Assembly: GCA_024278415.1 (NCBI GenBank)
Contig: JAJRTI010000647.1
Coordinates: forward strand, 1 to 32,571
Direction: 5' to 3'
DNA length: 32,571 nt
From: Planctomycetota bacterium
GTDB taxonomy: Bacteria; Planctomycetota; Brocadiia; JAJRTI01
This document shows, piece after piece, positions 22,087-29,239 of the stretch; position 1 is the first letter of the stretch; the number at the start of each line of letters is the position of its first letter. A program made the position numbers and the translations under genes. Below the pieces are notes generated by a model that saw nothing but the letters and a program-made list of their open reading frames with translations, had not been told where the DNA came from and made no database searches.

Positions 22087-23673
22087 ATGTCCACCTGTGT
22101 TGCTGTTGCCGGTTGCGGCTATTGGGGCAAAAACCTCGTGCGCAACTTTCACGAATTGGGCGCGCTCGGAGGCGTGTGCGACCCGGACGCGGCAGCGGTG
22201 GCGCGCATGCAGGACGCGTACGAGGGGCTCCATGCGTTCGGCAGTTTCGACGAAGTGCTGGCGTCGCCAGAAGTGGCTGGCGTGTGCTTGGCCACACCGG
22301 CCGACGCCCACTTCGGCATGGCGCGGGACGCGCTGCGCGCGGGCAAGCACGTGTTCGTGGAGAAGCCTCTGGCGCTCAACGCGGCAGACGGTCGAGCGCT
22401 CGTGTCGCTCGCGGAAGAGCAAGCGCGCATCCTCATGGTCGGCCACCTGCTCGAATACCACCCCGCCGTCGCCGCACTCAAAGCCATCGTCGACGAAGGG
22501 CGGTTGGGAAAGGTGCAGTGCATCTACTCGAACCGCCTGAACCTCGGCAAAATTCGACGCGTGGAGAACATCCTCTGGAGTTTTGCGCCGCACGACATCT
22601 CGGTCATCCTGCTGCTGCTCGGCGAGATGCCCGAAGAGGTCGCGGCCCACGGCCGCGCCTACCTCGACGACACGATCGCGGACACGACGATCAGCTACAT
22701 GTCCTTCCGCAGCGGCGCCAGTGCGCACGTGTTTGTGAGTTGGCTCCACCCCTTCAAGGAGCAGAAGCTTGTCGTGGTGGGCGACGCCGGCATGGCCGTG
22801 TTCGAGGACACCTGCGCAGACAAGCTCAAGCTCTACAGCCACCACATCGATTGGATCGACCGCATGCCGGTGCCGCGCAAGGCGGCCCCCGAGGTGGTGT
22901 CCATTGCCGGCGACGAGCCCCTCAGACTCGAATGCGAGCATTTCCTCGAGTGCATTGAGTCCGGCAAACCGCCCAAGACCGACGGCGCCAACGGCCTCCG
23001 CGTGGTGGAAGTGCTCGAAGCCTGCCAACATTCGCTCGACGCCGGAGGCAAAGTGGTGAAACTTGCAGACCTCGCGGCCCAGAAGCCGGCGCTGGAGCAG
23101 GGCTACTTCGTGCACCCCACGGCCGTCGTGGACGAGCCGGCGCAGATCGGCGCCGGCGCCAAGATCTGGCACTTCGCGCACATCATGCCGAACACGACAA
23201 TCGGCGAGAACTGCGTGCTTGGGCAGAACGTGTTGGCGGGGCCAGACGTGGTCATTGGCAACGGGTGTAAGATCCAGAACAACGTGGCCGTGTACAAAGG
23301 TGTCACGTTGGAAGACCACGTCTTCTGCGGGCCGTCCATGGTCTTCACCAACGTGCTGAACCCGCGGAGCGAAATCAGCCGCAAGCACGAGTTCCAGCCT
23401 ACGCTCGTCAAGCGCGGCGCGACCCTTGGCGCGAACAGCACCATCATCTGCGGCCACACGATCGGCGAGTACGCCTTCGTCGGCGCCGGGGCCGTAGTCA
23501 CGCGCGATGTGCCCGCCTACGCCATCGTGATTGGTGTGCCCGCGCGGCAAGTCGGCTGGATTTGCCGATGCGGTGTGAAACTCGGCATGGCCGACGGCCG
23601 CGGCGCGTGTCCCGAGTGCGGCCGCGTGTATTTCGAAACCGCCGCGGACCGCCTCGAACCGCAGGAGGCGTAG
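22087..23673 (+). CDS. Fused nucleotide-sugar 3-dehydrogenase and N-acetyltransferase (WbpB-WbpD type)
   Basis: Residues 1 to about 325 form a Gfo/Idh/MocA oxidoreductase: GCGYWGKN (9-16, NAD-binding), EKPLAL (92-97) and GHLLEYHPAV. From about 340 a left-handed beta-helix acyltransferase of hexapeptide repeats follows (FVHPTAVVDEPAQIGAGAKIW to VGAGAVVTRDVPAYAIVIGVPARQVGW). A CxCG...CPECG zinc ribbon ends the 528-aa protein. In Pseudomonas, WbpB oxidises UDP-GlcNAcA at C3 and WbpD acetylates the 3-amino group made by WbpE; here both steps lie on one chain. The WbpE-like gene is 29 bp downstream, which supports synthesis of UDP-2,3-diacetamido-2,3-dideoxy-glucuronate for surface glycan. AGGAG lies 11 nt before ATG 22087, rather far. 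Confidence 0.85.
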   Translation: MSTCVAVAGCGYWGKNLVRNFHELGALGGVCDPDAAAVARMQDAYEGLHAFGSFDEVLASPEVAGVCLATPADAHFGMARDALRAGKHVFVEKPLALNAADGRALVSLAEEQARILMVGHLLEYHPAVAALKAIVDEGRLGKVQCIYSNRLNLGKIRRVENILWSFAPHDISVILLLLGEMPEEVAAHGRAYLDDTIADTTISYMSFRSGASAHVFVSWLHPFKEQKLVVVGDAGMAVFEDTCADKLKLYSHHIDWIDRMPVPRKAAPEVVSIAGDEPLRLECEHFLECIESGKPPKTDGANGLRVVEVLEACQHSLDAGGKVVKLADLAAQKPALEQGYFVHPTAVVDEPAQIGAGAKIWHFAHIMPNTTIGENCVLGQNVLAGPDVVIGNGCKIQNNVAVYKGVTLEDHVFCGPSMVFTNVLNPRSEISRKHEFQPTLVKRGATLGANSTIICGHTIGEYAFVGAGAVVTRDVPAYAIVIGVPARQVGWICRCGVKLGMADGRGACPECGRVYFETAADRLEPQEA

Positions 23674-23702
23674 TGCGTCGCCCATTTCGTGAAAGGATCC
23701 CC

Positions 23703-24800
23703 ATGCAATTCATCGACCTACAAGCGCAGTACCAAGCCTACAAGAGCGAGATCGACGCGCGCATCGCGGAAGTGCTCGACTCCTCCCGCTACGTCCTCGG
23801 CCCGCAGGTCGAGGAGCTGGAGGCCAGGCTTGGCGAGTACGTCGGAGCCAAGCACGCGGTCGCGTGCGCGAGCGGCACGGACGCGCTTATGCTGCCCTTG
23901 CTCGCGCTCGGCGTGAAGCCCGGCGATGAGGTCATCTGCCCGTCCATGACCTTCATGTCCACGGCCGAGGTCGTCTGCCTGATTGGCGCCACGCCGGTCT
24001 TCGTGGACATCGACGAAACCTCGTACAACCTGGATCCCTGCCAACTCGAAGCCGCGGTCACGGACCGCACTCAGGGCATCATCGCGGTCGACCTCTACGG
24101 CCAGTGCGCGGACTACGACGCTATTGCAGCCGTGGCGCAGAAGCACAGCTTGTTTGTGCTCGAAGACGCGGCGCAGGCGTTCGGCGCGCAGTACAAAGGC
24201 CGGAAGGCGTGCTCCTTTGGCGCGGTGGCGGGCACTTCCTTCTTCCCAGCCAAGCCGTTGGGCGCCTACGGCGACGGCGGCATGGTCTTCACAGATGACG
24301 ACGGGATCGCCGATATTGTCGCCTCCCTCCATGTGCATGGCAAGGGCGAGAACAAGTACGACAACGTGCGCATCGGCACAAACTCCCGGCTCGACACGAT
24401 CCAGGCCGCGGTGTTGCTCGCCAAGATGAACCATTTCGACGACGAGATCCAGATGCGGCAGACCGTGGCGCAGCGCTACGACGAGGGGCTCCGAGACGTG
24501 GCCACCGTGCCCAAGGTTCTCGAAGGCCATCTGTCCGTGTTCGCGCAGTACTGTGTGCGGTGCCCCGACCGCGAACGCGTCCAAGCCGCACTCAAGGAGG
24601 CGGACGTGCCGACCGCGATCTACTACCCCGTGCCGTTGCACCTTCAGGCCGCCTACGCGCACTTGGGCTACCAAGCCGGCGACCTGCCCGTCTGCGAAGC
24701 CGTGGCCAAGGACGTGCTGGCCCTGCCCATGCATCCGTTCCTCCAACCCGGCGACCAAGACCGCATCATCGAACTCGTGCGTGGAGCGTGCGAGGGCTAA
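23703..24800 (+). CDS. wbpE: DegT/DnrJ/EryC1 nucleotide-sugar aminotransferase (WbpE type)
   Basis: ATG 23703 has AAAGGA 5 nt upstream. The 365-aa protein shows the family blocks: MQFIDLQAQY, VGAKHAVACASGTDAL, GDEVICPSMTFMSTAEVV, GATPVFVDID, AVDLYGQCADYD, VLEDAAQAFGA, and TSFFPAKPLGAYGDGG with Lys184 as the PLP lysine, then NSRLDTIQAAVLLAK. These enzymes transaminate a keto-sugar nucleotide, usually with glutamate. Next to the WbpB-WbpD fusion the expected reaction is amination at C3 of UDP-3-keto-GlcNAcA. Family assignment is firm; the exact substrate is inferred from context. Confidence 0.85.
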   Translation: MQFIDLQAQYQAYKSEIDARIAEVLDSSRYVLGPQVEELEARLGEYVGAKHAVACASGTDALMLPLLALGVKPGDEVICPSMTFMSTAEVVCLIGATPVFVDIDETSYNLDPCQLEAAVTDRTQGIIAVDLYGQCADYDAIAAVAQKHSLFVLEDAAQAFGAQYKGRKACSFGAVAGTSFFPAKPLGAYGDGGMVFTDDDGIADIVASLHVHGKGENKYDNVRIGTNSRLDTIQAAVLLAKMNHFDDEIQMRQTVAQRYDEGLRDVATVPKVLEGHLSVFAQYCVRCPDRERVQAALKEADVPTAIYYPVPLHLQAAYAHLGYQAGDLPVCEAVAKDVLALPMHPFLQPGDQDRIIELVRGACEG

Positions 24801-24841
24801 CCGCTTCGCATGCGGCTACCACTTCGAGTGGGAGTGAATCC

Positions 24842-25480
24842 ATGGTCCGCGTGAAAATCTGCGGCATCACCACCGCGACCGACGCGAAGATCGCGGCCCG
24901 GCTCGGCGCGGACGTCATTGGGCTCAATTTGTACACCGGGCCGCGGTGCATCAACATCGACCAAGCCCGCGCCATTGCTGCGGCGCTGCCGCCGTTCGTG
25001 CACAAGGTCGTGTTGCTGGGGCGGGACGATGCCGGCAAGGCCGCAGAGATTTGCCGCACGGGCGGATTCGATGGCGTGCAACTGCACGGCTTCGATGAAC
25101 CGGGCGACGAGAAGGCCTGGGGGGAGGCGACCGAGCGGCTGCGCGGCCTGACCGTCATCAAGCCCTTCCGCGTCGCCGGCGAGGCCGACGTGGAGCGCAT
25201 CCCCCGCTTCAAGGCCGATGTCTACCTGCTCGACGCATTCGTCGAGGACAAGGAAGGCGGCACGGGCAAGACCTTCGACTGGAACCTGGCCGTGTCCGCG
25301 ACGCGTTATGGCCCGGTGATGGTGGCAGGGGGGCTCGGCCCGGACAATGTGGCCCTCGCCGTGCGCAAGGTGCGGCCCTATGCGGTGGACGTGGCGTCGG
25401 GAGTGGAACAGGCGCCGGGGCAGAAGGACAAGGCGAAGATGGCCGCGTTCATCCAGAACGCCAAGACCGCGCTGCTTTGA
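24842..25480 (+). CDS. trpF: Phosphoribosylanthranilate isomerase
   Basis: TrpF performs the Amadori rearrangement in tryptophan synthesis. ATG 24842 has GGGAG 7 nt upstream. The 212-aa TIM-barrel product has the N-terminal VKICGIT with catalytic Cys7, DVIGLN, the GVQLHG strand, VYLLDAF with the catalytic Asp, GGTGKTFDW in place of the usual GGTG phosphate loop, MVAGGLGPDNV and VDVASGVE. All phosphate-binding and catalytic positions look intact. No other trp gene is nearby, so the gene is scattered from the pathway. It may share the transcript of the nucleotide-sugar genes. The 41-bp gap upstream holds an ATGCGGCTAC copy of the dispersed palindrome. Confidence 0.92.
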   Translation: MVRVKICGITTATDAKIAARLGADVIGLNLYTGPRCINIDQARAIAAALPPFVHKVVLLGRDDAGKAAEICRTGGFDGVQLHGFDEPGDEKAWGEATERLRGLTVIKPFRVAGEADVERIPRFKADVYLLDAFVEDKEGGTGKTFDWNLAVSATRYGPVMVAGGLGPDNVALAVRKVRPYAVDVASGVEQAPGQKDKAKMAAFIQNAKTALL

Positions 25481-25495
25481 GGTGAGGCCCTTCCC

Positions 25496-26188
25496 CTAAA
25501 GATCCGTCGGCAGCAGCGCGTTGAACACGTTCTTTGGCGCGATCCAGAATGTCTCCACCGTCCTCGGCCGGTCTCGTTTGATCCGCTCTGCGTCGGCGAG
25601 GAAGTCCGCCCGCGTGCGCCTGAAGAGCGTATGCTGGCTCACCTGCGTCGCCAGCGCCTCCGCGCGTTTCTCGCCCGTGTCGGTCACGTCAAGCTGGATC
25701 GACGGCAGGCTTTGGTCCAGCAGCCCCTTGTAGAAGTAGAGGTGTGGTGTCTTCCACGATTCGCCCAGCGACGCGGCCACGGGCTGCCCCGCGTGCCACC
25801 GCGCCTCGACCGTGTTCGCGTGCGTGTTCAGGTGGTCGCGGTGGTTGTCGTGCGGCCCGTGAGTGAAGATGGCGTCTGGGCGCACCTTGCGGACGATCCC
25901 CACGCACTTGAGCAGCGTCTCCTTGTCGTTCACCAGCGCCATGTCCGGGCTGTTGAGCTTGAACCGCCTCGTGACGCCCAGCACCTTGTCGGCCTCGTCT
26001 GCCTCCCGGCTTCGGGTCTCGACAATGGTGTCCCTCATCTCGGGCCGGGGGTAGCCTTCGCACCCGTCGGTCATGATGCACACGTAGACCTCCGTGCCCT
26101 CCTGGGCCAGCTTGGCCATGGTGCACGCCATGGTGAGTTCGTCGTCGTGGTGTGCGCCAAAGACAAGGATGCGGTCGTAGTGCGGCAT
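25496..26188 (-). CDS. PIG-L family (LmbE-like) deacetylase
   Basis: PIG-L enzymes are zinc-dependent N-deacetylases of GlcNAc-type sugars. The 230-aa product has the N-terminal zinc motif as AHHDDE (12-17; usually AHPDDE), an early TDGCEG segment, and H110-GPHD-NHRDH (110-119), with the second set of metal and active-site histidines. The length is normal. It lies 19 nt downstream of the STAS gene and has no clear ribosome site of its own, so it is probably the second gene of that transcript. Its tail converges on trpF with a gap of only 15 bp and no terminator. The substrate is unknown; nearby amino-sugar genes make a sugar substrate plausible. Confidence 0.85.
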   Translation of the reverse strand: MPHYDRILVFGAHHDDELTMACTMAKLAQEGTEVYVCIMTDGCEGYPRPEMRDTIVETRSREADEADKVLGVTRRFKLNSPDMALVNDKETLLKCVGIVRKVRPDAIFTHGPHDNHRDHLNTHANTVEARWHAGQPVAASLGESWKTPHLYFYKGLLDQSLPSIQLDVTDTGEKRAEALATQVSQHTLFRRTRADFLADAERIKRDRPRTVETFWIAPKNVFNALLPTDL

Positions 26189-26207
26189 GTCACGAGGCCC
26201 TTGCAGC

Positions 26208-26579
26208 CTAGGAGTCAGAGGGCGTGTCGGACGCGCCGACGTCCGCGGCCGAGTCGCGGATGTCGAGTAATTGGCGGATCTTCATCGATTCCACGACGTC
26301 TATCAACGCCTCACCTACGTCGACCAGTACAAACACGCCGCCCTGTTTCGCGATGTTCTGGTGGAGGACCATGAACTTGCCCCACGCGGCGCTGGTGACC
26401 ACCTTGAAGCCATCGAGGCTCAGCGCCACACAGGGCGCATCGTCGCCCTCGATTTCCTTCTCGATGCGCGCCCGGATTTGGAGCGCCTCCGCGTCGTCGA
26501 GGAAGATGCGGCTGTGCACGCGGAACACCCGGCAACCGTGTTCGACGGTGCATTCGATCGGCAGGGCGAAGTCGTCCAT
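26208..26579 (-). CDS. STAS-domain protein (anti-anti-sigma factor-like)
   Basis: ATG 26579 has a full AGGAGGTG ribosome site 4 nt upstream; the open frame extends to 26717 but lacks another signal. The 123-aa protein is a single STAS domain: a beta-hairpin start, FLDDAEALQIRARIEKEI, VALSLDGFKVVTSAAWGKFMVL with Ser63 at the usual phosphorylation position, and GGVFVLVDVGEALIDVVESM. Such proteins bind anti-sigma kinases (SpoIIAA/RsbV type) or act in bacteriophytochrome-like or transporter signalling. No partner kinase or phosphatase is in the window. It is first in a two-gene transcript with the PIG-L gene. Confidence 0.8.
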   Translation of the reverse strand: MDDFALPIECTVEHGCRVFRVHSRIFLDDAEALQIRARIEKEIEGDDAPCVALSLDGFKVVTSAAWGKFMVLHQNIAKQGGVFVLVDVGEALIDVVESMKIRQLLDIRDSAADVGASDTPSDS

Positions 26580-26621
26580 GGAACACCTCCTCCGCAACGG
26601 GGTTGGATCCGAGGCACGCTG

Positions 26622-26651
26622 ATTGTAGCCACGGATGGATCGCTCTGTCAA
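26622..26651 (-). promoter_or_regulatory. Sigma70-type promoter of the STAS/PIG-L genes
   Basis: On the minus strand a perfect TTGACA (26651-26646) and TACAAT (26627-26622) are separated by 18 bp. The start would be near 26615, leaving a 36-nt leader with the AGGAGGTG site. Confidence 0.65.
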
Positions 26652-26688
26652 CACCGCAAGGGCCGCTGGGCGGGACTCCGTATGATGT

Positions 26689-26717
26689 TTGACAGCATTT
26701 GGCCTTCCTGTTAGCAT
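26689..26717 (+). promoter_or_regulatory. Sigma70-type promoter of the acidic membrane protein gene
   Basis: A perfect TTGACA (26689-26694), a 17-bp spacer and TAGCAT (26712-26717) put the start near 26724, 70 nt before ATG 26794. It is divergent from the STAS promoter, with about 37 bp between the two -35 boxes. Confidence 0.6.
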
Positions 26718-26793
26718 AAACCCTCACCACGGATACTGTATTCAGAGCGCGCCTGTGGCGCCGGATGCTTCACTTGGTTCAGGAGTCAAGCCC

Positions 26794-27339
26794 ATGAAGT
26801 GGGTCTTCGTTCTTGGCGGCGTTGCCATGGTCATCATCGGCGGCATCGGCAAATACGTCGATATGACCAAGTACAAGGAGCCCTTCATTTCAGGCAATAG
26901 CCCCTGGTACACGGTCTTCATGACCGGCGTCATTGCCGTCATTCTTGGGCTCTCCTTCGACTGGATCATGAGCCTCGACGATGAGGAGGAAGAGGGCGAA
27001 GTGGGCGAGGCCGGAACGCCCGCGGACAAGCCGGCCGGCGACGAGAAGGACGCCGACGAGGGCGAGGCGGCCGGCAAAGACGCAACCGGAGATGAGCCAG
27101 GATCAGCCGAAGACGAATCGGCTGAAGGCGATACCGAGGGCGGGGAGCCAAAAGATGGCGGCGAACAGCCGCCTGCGCAGTCGGCGAGCGATGACGGCGA
27201 CAAGTATCCCCACCCGGCGGCCGTTGTGACTCCTCCCTGTGTTCCGGGGCGCACGCCAAGTGTGCCGTTGGCGCAGACACTGTTAATCCACACATGCTCG
27301 ATCCCGACCAACTCACCGAGTGCTACCGCAAGATGCTGA
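26794..27339 (+). CDS. Two-helix membrane protein with an acidic cytosolic or periplasmic tail
   Basis: ATG 26794 has AGGAG 8 nt upstream. The 181-aa product has two hydrophobic helices (about 3-17 and 39-55) and a conserved-looking linker, GKYVDMTKYKEPF. From about 61 to 150 the tail is very rich in Glu, Asp, Gly and Ala (DDEEEEGEVGE onwards) and probably disordered. I do not recognise a family. The last 35 codons are Pro/Ser/Thr-rich, differ from the tail, and overlap the E1 alpha start by 46 nt. This raises the chance of a frameshift or a mis-placed end. It is probably the first gene of the transcript into E1 alpha/beta. Confidence 0.6.
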   Translation: MKWVFVLGGVAMVIIGGIGKYVDMTKYKEPFISGNSPWYTVFMTGVIAVILGLSFDWIMSLDDEEEEGEVGEAGTPADKPAGDEKDADEGEAAGKDATGDEPGSAEDESAEGDTEGGEPKDGGEQPPAQSASDDGDKYPHPAAVVTPPCVPGRTPSVPLAQTLLIHTCSIPTNSPSATARC

Positions 27340-28250
27340 TCATTCGGCGTTTCGAGGAGCGCATGGAGAAGGTGTTCCTCAAGGGCGCGGTGAGCGGCAC
27401 TTGCCACACCAGCATTGGCCAGGAGGCAGTGGCCGTCGGGGCCTGCGCGGCCATCAAGCCCACGGACTACGTGGTGAGCAACCACCGCGGCCACGGCCAT
27501 TTCATCGGCAAGGGCGGCGACGTGAAGCGCATGATGGCCGAGATGTACGGCAAGGCCGCCGGCTACAGCCGCGGCCGCGGCGGCAGCCAACACATGGCCG
27601 ACTTCAGCATCGGCTTCCTGGGCTCGAACGGCATTACCGGCGGCGGCATCCCCATCGCCACCGGCGCCGCGCTCGCGATCAAGCGCAAACGCGAACCGCA
27701 CGTGGTGCTCTGCTTCTTTGGCGATGGCGCGGCGAACCAAGGCGCGTTCCACGAGGCGCTCAACATGGCCGCCATTTGGAAGCTCCCCGTCGTGTTCGTG
27801 TGCGAGAACAACCGCTACGCGATGTCCACGCCGTTCCACGAGGCCTTCGCCATCGACCGCATCGCCACCCGCGCGAAGGCGTACGGCATGCCGGGCGCCA
27901 CGGCTAACGGTAACGAACTGCTGGCCGTCGTCGAGAAGACCCACGAGTACGCGGAACGCGCCCGCGCCGGCGAGGGCCCGGCCCTGCTCGAATTCATGAC
28001 CTACCGCATGACTGGCCACTCCCGCGGCGACCCGCGTATCTATCGCACGCGAGAGGAAGAGGCCCAATGGGCGCGGCGCTGCCCCATCGAACGGCTACGC
28101 CAGCACCTGCGCACGATCGGCGCCCTCGACGACGCACGCGACGCACAAGTGCAGGCCGATGTGGATCGGGAGTTGGCCGAGGCCGAACAGTTCGCAGAAA
28201 GCAGCCCGGTCGACGACCTCGCCAACATTGAGCAGGGGGTCTTCGCATGA
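27294..28250 (+). CDS. pdhA: Pyruvate/acetoin dehydrogenase E1 component, alpha subunit
   Basis: The E1 alpha subunit, with beta, decarboxylates a 2-oxoacid (or cleaves acetoin) using thiamine diphosphate and passes the acyl group to lipoyl-E2. The 318-aa product starts at ATG 27294, without a clear ribosome site. Landmarks are the RRFEERMEKVFLKG start, HTSIGQEAVAVGAC, YVVSNHRGHGHFI, GRGGSQHMADF, GGGIPIATGAALA, and the ThDP/Mg motif GDGAANQGAFHEALN...CENN (about 143-173). The HRGHGH and GGSQHMAD blocks fit the acetoin/pyruvate branch of the family. Beta follows with an ATGA overlap. No E2 or E3 gene lies in the window. Confidence 0.88.
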   Translation: MLDPDQLTECYRKMLIIRRFEERMEKVFLKGAVSGTCHTSIGQEAVAVGACAAIKPTDYVVSNHRGHGHFIGKGGDVKRMMAEMYGKAAGYSRGRGGSQHMADFSIGFLGSNGITGGGIPIATGAALAIKRKREPHVVLCFFGDGAANQGAFHEALNMAAIWKLPVVFVCENNRYAMSTPFHEAFAIDRIATRAKAYGMPGATANGNELLAVVEKTHEYAERARAGEGPALLEFMTYRMTGHSRGDPRIYRTREEEAQWARRCPIERLRQHLRTIGALDDARDAQVQADVDRELAEAEQFAESSPVDDLANIEQGVFA

Positions 28251-29227
28251 GCGAGATGACCTTCGCCGAGGCGATCCGCGAGGCGCTCATCGAGGAGATG
28301 GAGCGCGACGAACGCGTCATCTGCATGGGCGAAGACATCGCGGTGTACGGCGGCGCGTTCAAGGTGACCAAGGGCTTCGTCGGCCTCTTTGGCCCCGAGC
28401 GTGTCATGAACACGCCTATCTCCGAAGGCGGCTTTTGCGGGGTCGCGACGGGCGCCAGCCTCCTCGGACTGCGGCCCGTGGTCGAGATCATGTTCATGGA
28501 TTTCATCATCCTGGCCATGGACCAACTGATCAACCAGGCCGCGAAGTTTCATTACGTCTACGGCGAGGACGCGCGCGTGCCCCTCGTGGTGCGCACTCCC
28601 GGCGGCGGCGGCCGGTCTTACGGCCCCACACACTCGCAGAGCCTCGAAGCGTTCTTCGTGCGCACGCCCGGCTTCAACGTGGCGGCGCCGTCCTGCCCCG
28701 CCGACGCGAAGGGCCTGCTCAAGACCGCAATTCGCGACGACAATCCCGTGCTCTTCCTCGAGAGCAAGGTGTTGTACTCGCAGAAGGGCGAAGTGCCAGA
28801 CGGAGAGCACCTGGTGCCCTTCGGCCAGGCCAAAGTGGCGCGCCCTGGATCGGACGCGACTATCGTCGCCTACTCGCGAATGGTGAACGAAGCGCTCCTC
28901 GCCGCACATCGGCTCGCGGAAGACGATGTCGAGGCTGAGGTGATCGACCTGCGCTCACTCTCGCCGTTGGACATCGACACGGTCACCGAGTCTGTGCAAC
29001 GCACCGGCAGGGCCGTGCTCGTGGAGGAAGGCAACCGCGCCTGCGGGATCGCCGCGGAGGTCGGGTGCCAGATCGCCGAGCAAGTCTACGACTATCTCGA
29101 GGCGCCATTGCGCCGCGTCACCGCGCTGGACATTCCGGTGCCGTGCAGCGCCGCGCTCGAAGCGGCGGCCCTGCCCGATGCCGACAAGATCGCTCGCGCG
29201 GTAACGGAACTGGTTGAGAACTACTGA
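28247..29227 (+). CDS. pdhB: Pyruvate/acetoin dehydrogenase E1 component, beta subunit
   Basis: The start ATG 28247 overlaps the alpha stop in ATGA, which indicates translational coupling. The 326-aa product has the transketolase-like pyrimidine domain (EAIREALIEEMERDERVICMGEDI, NTPISEGGFCGVATGASLLGLRPVVEIMF, MDFIILAMDQLINQAAK, VRTPGGGGRSYGPTHSQSLE). A C-terminal domain follows (DATIVAYSRMV, VIDLRSLSPLDIDTV, VLVEEGNRACGIAAEV, RVTALDIPVPCS). Glu58 of the ISEGG motif fits the ThDP-activating glutamate. The subunits form the heterotetrameric E1. The gene after it is a HEAT-repeat protein rather than E2, so E2/E3 must lie elsewhere in the genome. Confidence 0.9.
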   Translation: MSEMTFAEAIREALIEEMERDERVICMGEDIAVYGGAFKVTKGFVGLFGPERVMNTPISEGGFCGVATGASLLGLRPVVEIMFMDFIILAMDQLINQAAKFHYVYGEDARVPLVVRTPGGGGRSYGPTHSQSLEAFFVRTPGFNVAAPSCPADAKGLLKTAIRDDNPVLFLESKVLYSQKGEVPDGEHLVPFGQAKVARPGSDATIVAYSRMVNEALLAAHRLAEDDVEAEVIDLRSLSPLDIDTVTESVQRTGRAVLVEEGNRACGIAAEVGCQIAEQVYDYLEAPLRRVTALDIPVPCSAALEAAALPDADKIARAVTELVENY

Positions 29228-29239
29228 GGTCTGTCCGCC

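Noticed and set aside
22066..23685. 539-aa minus-strand open frame over the WbpB-WbpD fusion
   Set aside because: The product is His/Val/Arg-rich with no recognisable motif; the plus frame has two complete enzyme domains.
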